Source of the DNA: Erinaceus europaeus
Lineage: Eukaryota > Chordata > Mammalia > Eulipotyphla > Erinaceidae
Direction of reading: 5' to 3'
DNA: 64,000 bases
NCBI RefSeq assembly: GCF_950295315.1
Contig: NC_080179.1
Location: forward strand, 75,736,336-75,800,335
The position numbers and the translations under genes were made by a program. Shown one piece after another: positions 42,826 to 54,215 of the stretch. The notes under the pieces were generated by a model. The model was given only the letters and a program-made list of their open reading frames with translations, was not told where the DNA came from and ran no database searches. Position 1 is the first letter of the stretch; each line of letters opens with the position of its first letter.

Positions 42826-42955
42826 TATTATTTTTTTTAATAGATAGGACAGAGAAATTGAGAGAAGACACCTGCGTACCTCCTCCACCACTCGTGCAGC
42901 AGACCCTGCAGGTGGAGAGCAGGGCACCTGTGTGTGCTTCACTGCCTGGCCCGAC
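42826..42955 (-). repeat. Internally deleted SINE
   Basis: 'aatagataggacagagaaat', 'cccaccactcgtgcagc'-like body, 'gcaggtggagagcagggc' and 'gtgcttcactgcctggcccg', with the middle missing. Confidence 0.6.
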
Positions 42956-42987
42956 AGTGTGATTTGATATTTCATAAGCCTGCTTTT

Positions 42988-43015
42988 TTGTTTGTTTGTT
43001 TGTTTGTTTGTTTTT
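42988..43015. repeat. (GTTT)n microsatellite
   Basis: About seven units. Confidence 0.85.
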
Positions 43016-43059
43016 AAATCTTATGTTGCTTCTAAACTTGGATTATGGTACCTTCTTTT

Positions 43060-43290
43060 TTTTAATATATGTTTTTATAAATATATTTCAGAGAGACGAG
43101 AGAATAAACACTGGAGTCTCACACTGGCATATACAAGGCTAGAGATCAATCTCAGGACCTCCTGCATGTTATTTTATTTTATTTTATTTTAACAGAGCAC
43201 TGGCTTGTGATGGTGCAGGGATTGAATCTGAGGCCTCAGAGCCTCAGGCCTGAATGTGTCTTTTTAGAATTATTCTGCTGCCTCCACGGC
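43060..43290 (-). repeat. Two diverged SINE pieces (C-like, D)
   Basis: 'gagacgagagaataaacact' with 'aatctcaggacctcctgcat' is followed by 'gagcactggcttgtgatggt' with 'gattgaatctgaggcctcag'. Confidence 0.6.
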
Positions 43291-43604
43291 ATAGGGCTTC
43301 ATGCTTTAAGTTTTCTACTTCTGCCACTGCATCATCTCTGAAACAACAGGAATGACATTCTTACTGAATTTTATTAGAAGAAGAATAGCTTAACCAGTTG
43401 ATCTCAGTAATGACAACTAGCAATCACATTGTGTTTATGTTGCTGGTAAATGATGGTTCACTGTAGAAGGTTAGTATTCAACTAGAACAATGTGTATTAT
43501 TGATAGTTTAGAGATCATTCGGTCAAAAAGTAGACTGACATGACTCCAACAGATTTTCTTTCCAATTTGCTAAGATGCAGAATTTAAATGATATTATTGT
43601 TTGT

Positions 43605-43930
43605 TTGTTTCTGCCTCCAGGCTTATCACTGGGGCTCGGTGCCTACACTAGGAATCCACTGCTTCTGGAGGCCATTTTCCCCCTTTTGTTACCCTTGTTG
43701 TTATTGCCATTGCTGTTGGATAGGACAGAGAGAAATTGAGAGAGGAGGGGAAGATGGGGGCGGGGGGGGGGGGTGGGAGACGGACAGAAAGACACTTGCA
43801 GACCTGCTTCACTGCTTGTGAAGCGACTTCCCTGCAGGTGGGGAGCTGGGGGGCCCAAACCTGATCCTTAATACGGGTCCTTGCGCTTCGCACCATGTGC
43901 GCTTAACCCGCTGCGCTACCGCCCCACCCC
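43605..43930 (-). repeat. SINE type A, long 3' version
   Basis: 3' module 'tgcctccaggcttatcactg', body with a G-run, and head 'gctgcgctaccgccccaccc'. Confidence 0.9.
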
Positions 43931-44042
43931 CATTTTATTTATTTATTTTTTTATGTATATGCCATGAAATATCTCAAGAACTACTTTCACCATAGTTTTT
44001 CGATGATCAGAGTAAACATTTACTCTTAAAAAATCACATTAA

Positions 44043-44262
44043 GGGGCCGGGTGGTGGCGCACCTGGCTGAGCACACATGTTACAGTGCACAAGGACCTGA
44101 GCTGGAGCCCCCGGCCCCCACCTGCAGGGGGAAAGCTTCACGAGTGGTGAAGCAGGGCTGCAGGTGTCTCTCTGTCTCTCTCCCTCTCTATCTCCCCCGT
44201 CCTCTCAGTTTCTGGCTGTCTATCCAATAAGCAAATAAAGATAATAAAAAATATTTTAAAAG
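44043..44262 (+). repeat. SINE type B, full length
   Basis: 'ggggccgggtggtggcgcac', 'ccggcccccacctgcagggg', TC-rich body, 'tccaataagcaaataaagat' tail. Confidence 0.92.
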
Positions 44263-44424
44263 ATCACATTATGTTGTTTGAGTACATCTTTAATTTGTAA
44301 TGTTTGGAGAAAGAGCATTACTGCTGTTATCAGAAAACGGTCCTACTTTTGTGTGACCCTTTCTTTACTTTATAGAATTATTATTTTTTAGTCTCTGGTT
44401 CTTTTGTGCTACAAGGGAAATTTT

Positions 44425-44700
44425 TTTTTCCCCTCCAGGGTTATTCCTTGTTGTTTTCCTATTATTGTTGTGGTTATTATTGTTATTGCTGATGTTGTTG
44501 GATAGGACAGAGAGAAATGGAGAGAGGAAGGAAAGACAGGGGGGAGAGAAAGATAGACACCTGCAGACCTGCTTCACCGCCTGTGAAGCGACTCCCCTGC
44601 AGGTGGGGAGCTGGGGGCTCGAACTGGGATCCTTGCGCCGGTCCTTGCACTTTGCGCCTCCTGCGCTTAACCTGCCTGTGCTACTGCCCGACCCCCCGAG
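44425..44700 (-). repeat. SINE type A
   Basis: 'attattgttgtggttattat', 'ggggctcgaactgggatcct', 'tactgcccgacccccc'. Confidence 0.9.
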
Positions 44701-45104
44701 GTAAATTTTTAGAAAGCTTGGTGTTTGTGCTTTTCCTAATTAGCAATTTTAGGCAGATCCCTACTCTTTGAAATTTTAATTTAATTCTTAAGTTATTCAG
44801 ACTTACAGAGTTCACATTTGTTCCCGAGTTAGGGACTTTAAACTGATCATATCAAATGTCTTACAGTGTTGATGGCTGATTTGAAACCCATATAAGATCT
44901 TTTGCTAAATTGTAGGCTTAGTTTATTTTACAGTCTGATAGTTTTCCACTTAGGGCACAAATGTAATAGTGTAGTTAATTTAATGAAATCCTTCATTATG
45001 AAACTTCAAGAATTTTAGAGGTGTGAATTGAATGCTTATTTTGGGAAAGAGTTTAATTTTGAGTTGTAGGAATCTGAGTGTACCTCTTAAAGACACAGAG
45101 CTTT

Positions 45105-45350
45105 AGGCTGATGGGCAGTAGCTCACCAGGTTAAGTGCACGTAGTGTGAAGCGCAAGGACCAGGCTCCCTGCCTGTGGGAGGGGCACTTCACAAGCAGCG
45201 AAGCAGGTCTGCTGGTGTCTTTCTCTCTCCCTCTGTATCTTCCCCATCCCTCTCAGTTTCCCTCTGTCCTGTCCCGTGGAAAAACTGGCCTGTAGGAGCA
45301 GTGGATTTGTAGTGCTGTTACTGAGCCCTAGTGAATACACTGGGAGGCAA
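45105..45350 (+). repeat. SINE type A, internally deleted
   Basis: 'tgatgggcagtagctcacca', 'gaagcgcaaggaccaggctc' (part of the B box lost), body, and 3' module 'ctgtaggagcagtggatttg'-like. Confidence 0.75.
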
Positions 45351-45725
45351 AATATACATATATACACACATGTATACAGAGCTTTAAAATGTTTATGAAT
45401 ATATTTGGGAGGACTCTACTAGTTATTTAGACTTTTTTCCCTGACATGAAGTTTGACTTGTGTATGATCAGATTTATCATTCTTTTATTTCTGACTTTGA
45501 TTTTTCAGTTACCATTTGGAAAGGTTGTTGCTGTTTTATAAAATAATTAAATTATTAGTTTTGTTCCTTTAGCAAGTAAGGCTATAGATGTTTAAAATTA
45601 ACTATATTCTTAAATCAGTAACAGCTTATGCTTTCAGGAACCTGAATAATTATTTTTAAATATTTCTTTTGTTTTAATATATATTTTATTCAAACGTTGA
45701 GTTTTGAAATATAATTTTTTTCTAG

Positions 45726-45791
45726 ATATTTTGAACAGAGTAAATCCCAGCTCCTACTCGAGGGGAGTAAAGAATGGCGCACTGAGTCGAG
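45726..45791 (+). CDS. ZNF280D: ZNF280D coding exon 2
   Basis: A 66-nt exon between acceptor ttttttctag and donor GAG|gtaaag. It completes Asn from the previous exon and encodes ILNRVNPSSYSRGVKNGALSR plus one base. Compared with my memory of the human protein it differs at one residue (Val for Leu in SRGLKNG). It is part of the N-terminal region conserved in ZNF280 proteins (DUF4195 region). Phase 1 in, phase 1 out. Confidence 0.95.
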
Positions 45792-45886
45792 GTAAAGTGC
45801 TAACATACTGTTTTCATTTTAAAGTATTTTGACATAATTGAGCATATAGAAATATATTCAATATATTGTGTAATTTTAAAATACAG

Positions 45887-46026
45887 GTATTACTGCTGCA
45901 TTCAAGCCTACAAGTCAGCACTACACGAACCCAACATCAAATCCTGTGACTGCCTCGCCAGTAAATTTTCATCCTGAATCTAGATCGTCAGATAGTTCTG
46001 TTATTGTTCAGCCTTTGTCTAAACCT
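45887..46026 (+). CDS. ZNF280D: ZNF280D coding exon 3
   Basis: A 140-nt exon, separated from the previous one by a very short 95-bp intron. Acceptor aatacag, donor CCT|gtaagt. It encodes the end of a Gly codon, then 46 residues beginning ITAAFKPTSQHY and ending SSVIVQPLSKP. It is rich in Ser, Pro and Thr, as expected for the disordered N-terminus. IVQPLSKP contains a short hydrophobic stretch after Ser/Asp residues (SSDSSVIV), the look of a SUMO-interaction motif; that is only an inference. It ends in phase 0. Confidence 0.95.
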
Positions 46027-46479
46027 GTAAGTGTTTCTGAAACTATGCAGTCAGCTCAGGGATTCATTGGATATTAGTTACCAGTATCAGCAATTCCAGT
46101 GAAAGTTCTGAACTGTCATGGGTGGCCATCCAGTAGAAGACTAGTCAGCATCACTAAGTGTCCCCGTCTAATGGTAGCTCAAGCAGTATTCAGAGTAATG
46201 ACTGCAGGAACTAACTGCTCAGCCTGTTGATAATTCAGGTAATTTACTAAAATTAAACAAGACAGTATTGACAACTACTGTCAAAGCTCAACAAAAGTAT
46301 AATTAGTGGTGAATGTTGCATACTATTTAAGATTGTAAACTGGGTCAAGTATTCTCAGTTCCTAACTGGCAAAATCGTTGTGGGATATTCTAGTTTTTCA
46401 TTCTAAAAATGTAACCTTCCTAGTTTAGTTAGTTAAGAAAAAAACTCTTAAAGAGCAACAGTTAATATTTATTGGATTA
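46027..46479. other. ZNF280D: Intron start with an in-frame continuation of 16 codons
   Basis: Past the donor the exon 3 frame stays open for 16 codons (VSVSETMQSAQGFIGY) to a TAG at 46075-46077. Retention would truncate the protein well before the zinc fingers. No other feature is seen. Confidence 0.5.
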
Positions 46480-46680
46480 TTAATATGTGTAAGGCTTTTG
46501 GCTTGATGCTCCATATAATTTTTATTTTCATTTAATTCTAAAATGTCCCTGTGAAATGGGCTCCATTGTCCCTTTTTTATAGTTGTAGAAACTGAGGCCA
46601 CAGAGGTTAGCTAATTCACTCACTCAAAGCAATTAGTTGAAAGTGATAGATTTGGGTTTTTCAATCCAGACTAACCCATA
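46480..46680 (-). repeat. MIR element, antisense
   Basis: 'tagaaactgaggccacagag' and 'gttagctaattcactcactc' are the reverse MIR core. It is fairly long and well kept. Confidence 0.8.
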
Positions 46681-47194
46681 GTTTCTACACACACATTCAC
46701 ACTTACGTGTTGCATAAAACTGAATACTTGAAAATATGGCAGCATTGTATTAGTGCAGAAGTTTTCAAAGTCCAGTCTTCAGTCTCTTATAGTTCTCTTG
46801 AGACTCTCTTTAAGGGTTTGGGAGTCAATGTTATTGCTATAATAGTACACAAAGACTTATTCCTCTGCTTTTTCCCCCACTCTGACATTTGCACTGATGA
46901 CACAAAAACAATAGTGGGCGAAATGCTGGTTCTTTCGTGAATCAAGACAGAGGCATCGATCTATAGCAGTAATTTTGATGAATCACCACTGTGTACTCAA
47001 AATACAAAGTATTCCAGTTATACTCAATTTCTTTGATCATTAAAATTTATTTTGCAAGCTCCCTACCCTTAAAAACACTCACATTTTAAACGAATATTTT
47101 GTGTGATAAAATTGATAGACATTTCTTTACAGTGTGGTCTCATCAGAATCTGATGGGAAAGGTATAGACTGTACTTGGCATCCACCCCCCCCCC
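46681..47194. other. Intron sequence, unassigned
   Basis: No supported feature. Confidence 0.45.
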
Positions 47195-47385
47195 TTTTTT
47201 ATCCTTTGTATTTGATTGAACAGAGATAAAACGAGAGGGGAGTAGAGGTGGAGAGGAAGAGAAAGAGACACTTGTAACACTTCACTGTTCCAGAAGCTTC
47301 CGCCTTACAAGTGGAGATTAGAGGCTTGAGCTGGGTTGATGCGCAGGGTGATTGTAAGCTCCAGCCCAGGCACCCCCAAATAGCT
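47195..47385 (-). repeat. Diverged SINE, antisense
   Basis: 'tgattgaacagagataaaac', 'gaaagagacacttgtaacac', 'gaagcttccgccttacaag'. Confidence 0.6.
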
Positions 47386-48127
47386 TGTTTCTTCGTGGCT
47401 TTTTGGTTAACAAGGGTTGCATATATGAGTTCTCTCAGGAGACTACACCAGTAACCTAGATGGCTCTTACACAGTCACACCCTGACATTTACATAGTTAT
47501 GAAATTAAGCAATACATGACTGAATCTTTGACTGGTTCCTTTTCAAGTTGGTCTTCTTATATGTCTCTTCACTTCCTCAAAGCCAGAAAGGGAGAATCCT
47601 TCGCAGGAAGGCAATACAGTCTTTTTACTATGTAATCAAATTTACAAAATCATGTGTGTCCAGTCACCTTTACTGTGATGTGTTGGTTAGAGCAATTCAG
47701 ATGCATTACCTAACTCAAAGGCAGGAAAACACACAGGACAAGTATACTTGGGGGGGGGGGGGGAGTCGTAACCCTTGTAGGCACACTACAGACCATGAGG
47801 AATTCAGTCTTGATGGCTTGTCATATTTTCCTTCACTTTTAAACAAAATTCTCCTCTTAAAGTAAAACAACTGACAGCATTCCCAATAATAAAATTGAAG
47901 CTTCAAAGCAAAAATTAGAATTATTCAGAGTTTCAAGTAGACCAGTAGATTTTAATAGAACAACATACAAAAAAGTCCATTAATAACAGAGTCAGAGTCC
48001 AGATTGCAGCAAGCCTTTTGAGAAAATGCCGACTGCTGAGTTTTGGTAGCTAGCACTCAAGAAGCATATCCACAGTACTCTATATTGCAATTAAACAGTT
48101 TCCCTTTCTCTTTCTCTCTTTCTTTCT
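47386..48127. other. Intron sequence with a G-run
   Basis: A run of about 13 G is at 47751-47763. The 105-codon open frame at 47548-47865 has no family resemblance. Confidence 0.45.
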
Positions 48128-48278
48128 TTTTTTTTTTTTTTTAAATTAATGAGAAAGATAGGAGGAGAGAGAGAAAGAACCAGACATCACTCTGGGACAT
48201 GTGCTGCTGGGGATTGAACTCTGGACCTCATGCTTGAGAGTCTGATGTTTAGCCACTGTGCCATCTCCTGAACCACTT
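48128..48278 (-). repeat. SINE type C
   Basis: 'aatgagaaagataggaggag', 'gaaccagacatcactctggg', 'gggattgaactctggacctc'. Confidence 0.9.
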
Positions 48279-48366
48279 ATTTATGTATCTTTATGAAGCT
48301 ATGTTTCCTTTCTATTTTTCAACTACAGCAACAAGCATGTCCTAACAGATTGAAGGTGGAAGCAGG

Positions 48367-48690
48367 GGGCTGGATGGTGGCACATTGGGTTAATTGCACA
48401 TGGCACGAAGCACAGGAACTAGAGTAAGGTGGTTCGAGCCCCGGCTCCCCGCCTGCAGAGAGTCACTTCACAGGCGGTGAAGCAGGTCTGCAGGTGTCTG
48501 TCTTTCTCTCCCTCTCTGTCTTCCCCTCCTCTCTCCATTTCTCTCTGTCCTGTCCAACAACAATAAGAGCAATAACAACAACAAACAAAAAGGGCAACAA
48601 AAGGGGAAAAAAAATAGCCACGAGGAGCCGTGGATTCATAGTGCAGACACTGAGTCCCAGCCATAACCCTGGTGGCAAAAAAAAAAAAAA
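48367..48690 (+). repeat. SINE type A, long 3' version
   Basis: 'gggctggatggtggcacatt', 'ggttcgagccccggctcccc', body, caa/aat tail, 3' module 'acgaggagccgtggattcat', then an A run. Confidence 0.9.
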
Positions 48691-48984
48691 AAAAAAAGGA
48701 ACGAGAGAAAGTAGAAGCAGATGTGAGATTACAGCAGTCTTTAAGATAGGCACTAAATAATATGCAAAAATGTGAAACAGTGCCACTTCCTCCACTAACT
48801 TGTTATCAAGATGTTACTTATGTGAGCGTGTGATTTTTTATTTAAAAATAAGTTAATAAATATTTTAAATTACTCTTAATTTCTAACATTTTTAAATATC
48901 CTTAGATACAGTCACAGAATCTGTATAGGTCAAAACTCATTTGAGTCCTCAATAAAATGTAATGTAAAGGGGTTTGTTTGTTTT

Positions 48985-49105
48985 AATAGCATTCTTCAAC
49001 TGTGGTTTATGGTGGTGCTGGGGTTTGAACCTGGGAGCCCAGAGCCTCAGGCTTAAAAGTCATTTGCATAGTGATTATGCTCCTCTTTCAGTCATGGAGT
49101 TGGTT
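48985..49105 (-). repeat. SINE type D
   Basis: 'ttcaactgtggtttatggtg', 'gggtttgaacctgggagccc', 'catttgcatagtgattatgc'. Confidence 0.8.
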
Positions 49106-49334
49106 GGTGTCATGGAGCGTCTGCAACTTGGCAGCTGGTGAAGAATACAAAAATGTAAAAATTACTCAAATGACTCAGTTGTTTTCTCATACTTATAATC
49201 TGGTGGATACTGATTGATTTTAGAGAAATAGTACATACTCCTTGCAGTCTTTGTTATTTTGACAATACAGAAACTAGTTCTCAAAGTACTGACTCATTTT
49301 CTTGTAAATTTTTGAGTTCAGAACCAAAATTGAG

Positions 49335-49560
49335 GACTAGGAGATAATTCACCAAATGCCTGAACACCTGAATTTAATCCCCAGATTACCACATTGGCAT
49401 TGTGAAGAGGAACCTTTCTGAGTGGTATAGTGGTGCCATGGTGTCTCTCTTTCTCTCCCTCTGCCTCTCACCCACTATCTGGGAAAAAAGGGGGGGGGGG
49501 GGGAGTCTGTTGGAAGCCATGGAATCATGCAGGCAGGAAGCTCTGATGATAAAACAACGA
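49335..49560 (+). repeat. Diverged SINE, sense
   Basis: 'gaggactaggagataattca', 'atctgggaaaaaag' and a G-run. The order fits type E/C with much change. Confidence 0.45.
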
Positions 49561-50299
49561 AAAGCGGCTCAACCCAGATTTTTAGTGGAAATATGTTTCT
49601 CGTGTGTCTATCACATCAGATTATAAACTATTGATACTAATTAGCAATAAAATTAGTAGTCTAGATGGTATCATATAAAAGATTTTATTAAGTTTAATTT
49701 TATTTTACATGAAAATGAAAAAGCATGTAGCCTTTTAAATCTATTGCTAAATGAACTCAGCTCCCATTGGATATCATGAAAAGTAAGAATACTTGTAGGC
49801 AGATGCTTTCTTTTTTTCTCCTGAACCCCTGTCTCTGGTTTCACCATTTTGAGGTAATGTGATCTGAGCCCTGATTTCTGCCTTGTTCATTGACAAAACC
49901 TCTTCAATTCTAAAGTAAAAGATTTTACCTAGACCACTTGCTCAAAATCTTAGTTTCCAAATTTCCACCAATTGTTTCTAATTTTCAACTGATAGACAAA
50001 TATATCAGTTCCTTAATGACTTATATTCTGAGTGAATCGATAATTCTCTTTTTCTTTACCATGGAGTATTTCTAGAACACAACATTGTCTGTAGAGTTCT
50101 TTTCAGGAAGGTAGGGATGAAGTGTTACCAACCAGAGTCAGTGTGCTATAAATAAGTTCCAATCAAACACATCTACAGAGCGCCTGAATCCCAGTTTAGT
50201 GTCCAATCTTCCTTGCTGTTGTATTTGATATCTTTTAAAGCTGTTTTGTAAAATATTTAAAGTTTTCTGTTGGAGAATAATTTTTAACCTTTTTTAAAA
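49561..50299. other. AT-rich intron sequence, unassigned
   Basis: No supported feature. Confidence 0.45.
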
Positions 50300-50566
50300 A
50301 TTTTACTTATTCTCCCTTTTGTTGCCCTTGTTTTTATTGTTGTAGTTACTATTGTTGTCATTGTTGGATAGGACAGAGAGAAATGGAGAGAGGAGGGAAA
50401 GACAGAGAAGGGGAGAGAAAGACAGACACCTGCAGACCTGCTTCACCACCTGTGAAGCGACTCCCCTGCAGGTGGGGAGCTGGAGGCTCAAAACCAGGTT
50501 CCTTACTCAGGTCCTTGTGCTTTGCACCACCTGCGCTCAACCCGCCGCGCTACCGCCCGACTCCCA
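50300..50566 (-). repeat. SINE type A
   Basis: 'ctcccttttgttgcccttgt', 'gctggaggctcaaaaccagg', 'gcgctaccgcccgactccc'. Confidence 0.92.
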
Positions 50567-50604
50567 AGGAGAATAATTTTAACCAGGTTGTTTAATTTAT
50601 CTTT

Positions 50605-50693
50605 TCCTCCCTCCTTCCACCCTTCTTCTTCCCTCCCTCCTCCTTCCATCCTTTCTTCTCCTTCCTCCCTCCCTTCCTTCCTTCCTTCCTTCA
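50605..50693. repeat. (CCTT/CTTC)n pyrimidine microsatellite
   Basis: About 90 bp of C and T in four- to five-base units. Confidence 0.88.
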
Positions 50694-50759
50694 TGTGCCT
50701 GCTCTGAATTTATACTGCCAAACTAAACAGAGTTGTTTTGTATGAAAGTATAAGCAGTA

Positions 50760-50955
50760 GGGTCTGAGTGGTGGCAAACCTGGTTGAGCATGTGCATTAT
50801 ACTGTGCAAGAACCCAGGTTCAAGTCCCCAGTCCTCACCTGCTGGGGGAAGCTTTACAAGTCGTGGAACAGTGCTACAGGTGTCTCTCTGTCTCTCTCAT
50901 TCTTAATTTCCTCCCCGCTAATTTTCTGTTTCTATCCAAAATACATAAATGAAAT
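50760..50955 (+). repeat. SINE type B
   Basis: 'gggtctgagtggtggcaaac', 'cccaggttcaagtccccagt', TC-rich body, 'tccaaaatacataaatgaaa' tail. Confidence 0.8.
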
Positions 50956-51103
50956 TGTAAGCAGTATTCCTTATATATTTGCAATAAAATTAATGTTTTG
51001 AATAATCCAAATGAATATTTTTCCATATGAAAACAAATACTGGGAGAAAATATATACCAAGAAGTAAGATAGTGCTTGATTACAATAAGTCACATGCTAT
51101 TAC

Positions 51104-51109
51104 TGGTAT

Positions 51110-51148
<39 letters not shown>

Positions 51149-51265
51149 TTTTTGAGAGAGAGATCATAGCACCAAAGCTTTCAGTGCAGTGGGGCCAGGC
51201 TTAGACCTCAACTATACACATAGCAAGCAGCACACTATAGCAAGTAAGCTATTTTGCTGGCTTGC
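51104..51265 (-). repeat. (TTTA)n and SINE type E, antisense
   Basis: About 11 TTTA units (51104-51150) form the tail of a SINE with 'aaagctttcagtgcagtggg' and 'acacatagcaagcagcacac'. Confidence 0.65.
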
Positions 51266-52165
51266 ATGACTGATCTTTATACTAACTATTTAGGCTCAAA
51301 TGCTGATACCTGCCTGCTACTGGAAATTGGTTTGGCTTACTTTAATACCTCTATCTATAATTTCTCATCTTACTCATGTAAACAGGCAAAGTAATAATAA
51401 ACCAGTGTTCTTAAATTTTAGTTACCCCTCAATCAATAAGCATCAAAGAAACCTTTATGTTTTGTTTTTTTTAATGCTACATATTCCAGGGAGTTTAGAA
51501 AAAGGCAGAAATGCAAAATGCATTTTGATTCCCTCTCTACATATAGGGTACAGAATACAGTCAGTTACAACCATGTTGTGTGTATAGATTTAGATTCGGT
51601 TCACTGAATATTCCACTGGGGCAAGTTACTTATTACTGTGATTGATTATTTCTCAAAAACCTGCTAAATGGTTGAATGATAGCTTTGCTAGCTGGAACAT
51701 TTTTGGCCCTGCATGGCTTGCTGTAGGAAAAGTGAAGCCAATCATTTTTTCCCCTTCTTTTCTTATTTTTTCTTGTTTTCAAATGTTTCTAATAAAGATG
51801 ATTCTAAAATGTACACTGTGTGATTTAGTTCTTCATAACATTGGTGCACAGTGCTGCAGGGAGAGTCCTCGTTTGCCTGCCCTGATTTTTATGTGTTTAG
51901 TGGTCCAATAGGTGTAGAAGTTGTTACATTTGTTAATATCAGTAGGATTTTTTTCTTGTTTTACCCCCAAATATTGCAAAGTTCTTTCACATAGTGGGAA
52001 TATTAAATAAAAGGGGAAAAAAAAACCAGGGTGTATTTCATTAGTGATTTAATAATGGTTTATAAGATTGTGAGAATGCTAGATTTTTGTAGACCCTAAA
52101 GTGTATTAATCCTGCTAATTTTAAATGGATTTGTTTATTTTGAATCCTTAAAATGCTAAAGTAAG
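51266..52165. other. AT-rich intron sequence, unassigned
   Basis: About 900 bp without recognised repeats or exon signals. Confidence 0.45.
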
Positions 52166-52365
52166 GCCAGCAAGACAGTTTACCTGGGCAGTGTGCCTGC
52201 TTTGCCATGCACACCGGCCAGATTCAAGCTGCTATTATCACACAGGCAGAAGTTTGGGTGCTGTAGTATTTTTACCCTTCTCCCTGTCACTTTCTGTCTG
52301 AAAAAGGAGACTTGAAGTGGTGAAGCTAGTGATGACCCCCCCAAAATAAATAAATAAATAAATAA
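52166..52365 (+). repeat. SINE type E
   Basis: 'aggccagcaagacagtttac', 'gcagtgtgcctgctttgcca', (AAAT)n tail. Confidence 0.75.
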
Positions 52366-52593
52366 AAGTTGTTGAAGTAGATTTTGATTTTCAGTAACTA
52401 GCTGAATAAGCCAGCTCTACTAACTTGCTTTCAGTTGTATAATACTTTTGGTAGATATTAATAACTGTCTTTGTATTTTGGACTTAGATGTTTATGATAA
52501 TGGCTGTTAAGTTCACCTTTGTAGAAGTTAATAAAAGAAAATAATTATAACTATGTTAAAATATAATGCTCTTCCTTTGAAATATTTTAACAG

Positions 52594-52711
52594 GGCTTTG
52601 TAATGAACTCATCACGAGTTGTATCTAGTAATTCTTCAGAGTTACTGTTTGACTTGACCCAAGATACAGGATTATCTCATTACCAAGGGGGAACAACTCT
52701 TTCTATAACAG
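52594..52711 (+). CDS. ZNF280D: ZNF280D coding exon 4
   Basis: A 118-nt exon with acceptor ttttaacag and donor ACAG|gttggt. It encodes 39 residues, beginning GFVMNSSRVV and including SSELLFDLTQDTGLSHYQGG, a stretch nearly identical to the human protein as I recall it, plus one base. Phase 0 in, phase 1 out. ELLFDLTQD is the most hydrophobic and conserved-looking part. It lies after a 6567-bp intron. Confidence 0.95.
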
Positions 52712-53544
52712 GTTGGTCTCTGCACTTTTTCAGAACATTGTCAATAGAAGCTTGGTGAATATGCCTGTGAAACCGACTTTCTGTTTTGCAGTCTGTGCCT
52801 TCCTGCTACAGTTTTCATGCAGTGTGAGGTGTGATGACACAACTCATTCTTGGGTGCCTTTCTTGGGTGGTTTTAAGGAAAATCTTATTTAATAATGCAT
52901 ATGTTTCCCTGTCAAGTAGGTAGCCAGCCAATTTTGAGCTTGTTCTTATTTGGCATGGATGAAATTTTTAAAATAATTTCTGTAAGTTAGAGGAGTCATT
53001 TGATACCCTAAAATAGTCCTAAAGGAAGTAGTTTCTGTGACCATCAAAGTGAAAAATCTTACAGTTGATTTTTTTTCTCTTGCTAATGTAATTAAATTCT
53101 TTCTTGCAGGTCTGTTTTATTTATCTTATTTAGTAAATGATGTAAACTTGCTACTTAAATGTGATTATAGCGTGCTATTATAAAGTGGCTGCAGTAAGTC
53201 TGTATATGTTATGTATTCAGTAAATGCCTTTTGATGGAATAAAGGAATCTCCCTGTTATGGAAATGTTTTGAAGTCCTTTTATTACATACTATAACAGAA
53301 TTATTCATTAACTTAAATTAAACCAGTGTGCTACGAAAGACTTTTGAAAATCCCCTGTAATCAAGGCATTTATGTTTTATATATTAGCAACTTTGATATA
53401 TCTCAAATATTTGACTAGAGATAAGTAAGTGTTTGGGAAAGTTTTGGATTACTTACTAAAAAAAAAATGGAGAAAATACGCTAAGCCCTCTCACAAAATT
53501 TTAATAGTGATTAGTACCTAAAATTGTCTCTTTTTTCCTTTTTA
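52712..53544. other. ZNF280D: Intron sequence, unassigned
   Basis: AT-rich. No repeat recognised. Confidence 0.5.
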
Positions 53545-54215
53545 TTAAAAAAAATTGGTTACAAGATTGTAGGATCACGGAGTATAGTTCTACACTACAA
53601 GCTCTGCGCTCCCATCCTCCCACAAGTCTCAAAAACAGTTTGCTTGCTTTTTTTTTTTAGTTTCAGCGTATCCGTTCTAGACTCCACATCTGAGTGAAGC
53701 CATCTGGTACTTGTCCTTCCTCTTTTTGCTTATTTCATTAAGCATACCCATTTCCATCCATCTCCATCTCCCAAAGGGCACAATATCATCCTTTCTGACG
53801 TCCGAGTAATATGCAGTAGAATATATGTCCCTCAGCGCCCTTAGTCCGTCATCAGAGTCTCACCATAGGCTTGTGGGCTGTTTCCGCTCTGGCCACTGTT
53901 AATAGTGCTGCTATATTGCTGTAATGTGAATATAGAGCTGCAAGCGTCCTTTTGGGTAGTGTTTGTCCTCTGAGTGGCCGTCTAAGAATGGCACTCCTGA
54001 GTCATATGGTGATTGCATCTCTACTTGTTTGAAGGCTCCATGTCGCCTCCTAAAGTCGCTGCAGCAGTGTGCTTCCCACCAGCGGTATAGAAGAGTCCCT
54101 TTTTCTCCACGACACCGACCATACCTATTGTCTCCTGTTTTGTTGATGTAGGCCATTCTCACTGGTGTGAGGTGGAATCTCAGTGTAGTTTTTATTTGCA
54201 TTTCTTTTGAAAATT
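53545..54215 (-). mobile_element. L1 fragment (ORF2 end and 3' UTR), older subfamily
   Basis: The minus strand reads [21 protein letters not shown] in an open piece at 53911-54228, the end of ORF2, with a diverged 3' UTR at the left. The second L1 is inserted or joined at its right edge. Confidence 0.85.

Larger units (their letters stand above)
42064..45725. other. ZNF280D: Intron between coding exons 1 and 2 (3662 bp), SINE-rich
   Basis: It is bounded by gtaaga and ttctag. About half is SINE sequence, listed separately. Nothing else is recognised. Confidence 0.85.

Noticed and set aside
46027..46320. Coding-like texture just after exon 3 (for example a Ser-rich reading) as a further exon or embedded processed pseudogene
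   Set aside because: No single frame stays open, and the human protein as I recall it goes from exon 3 straight to the GF/GY start of exon 4.
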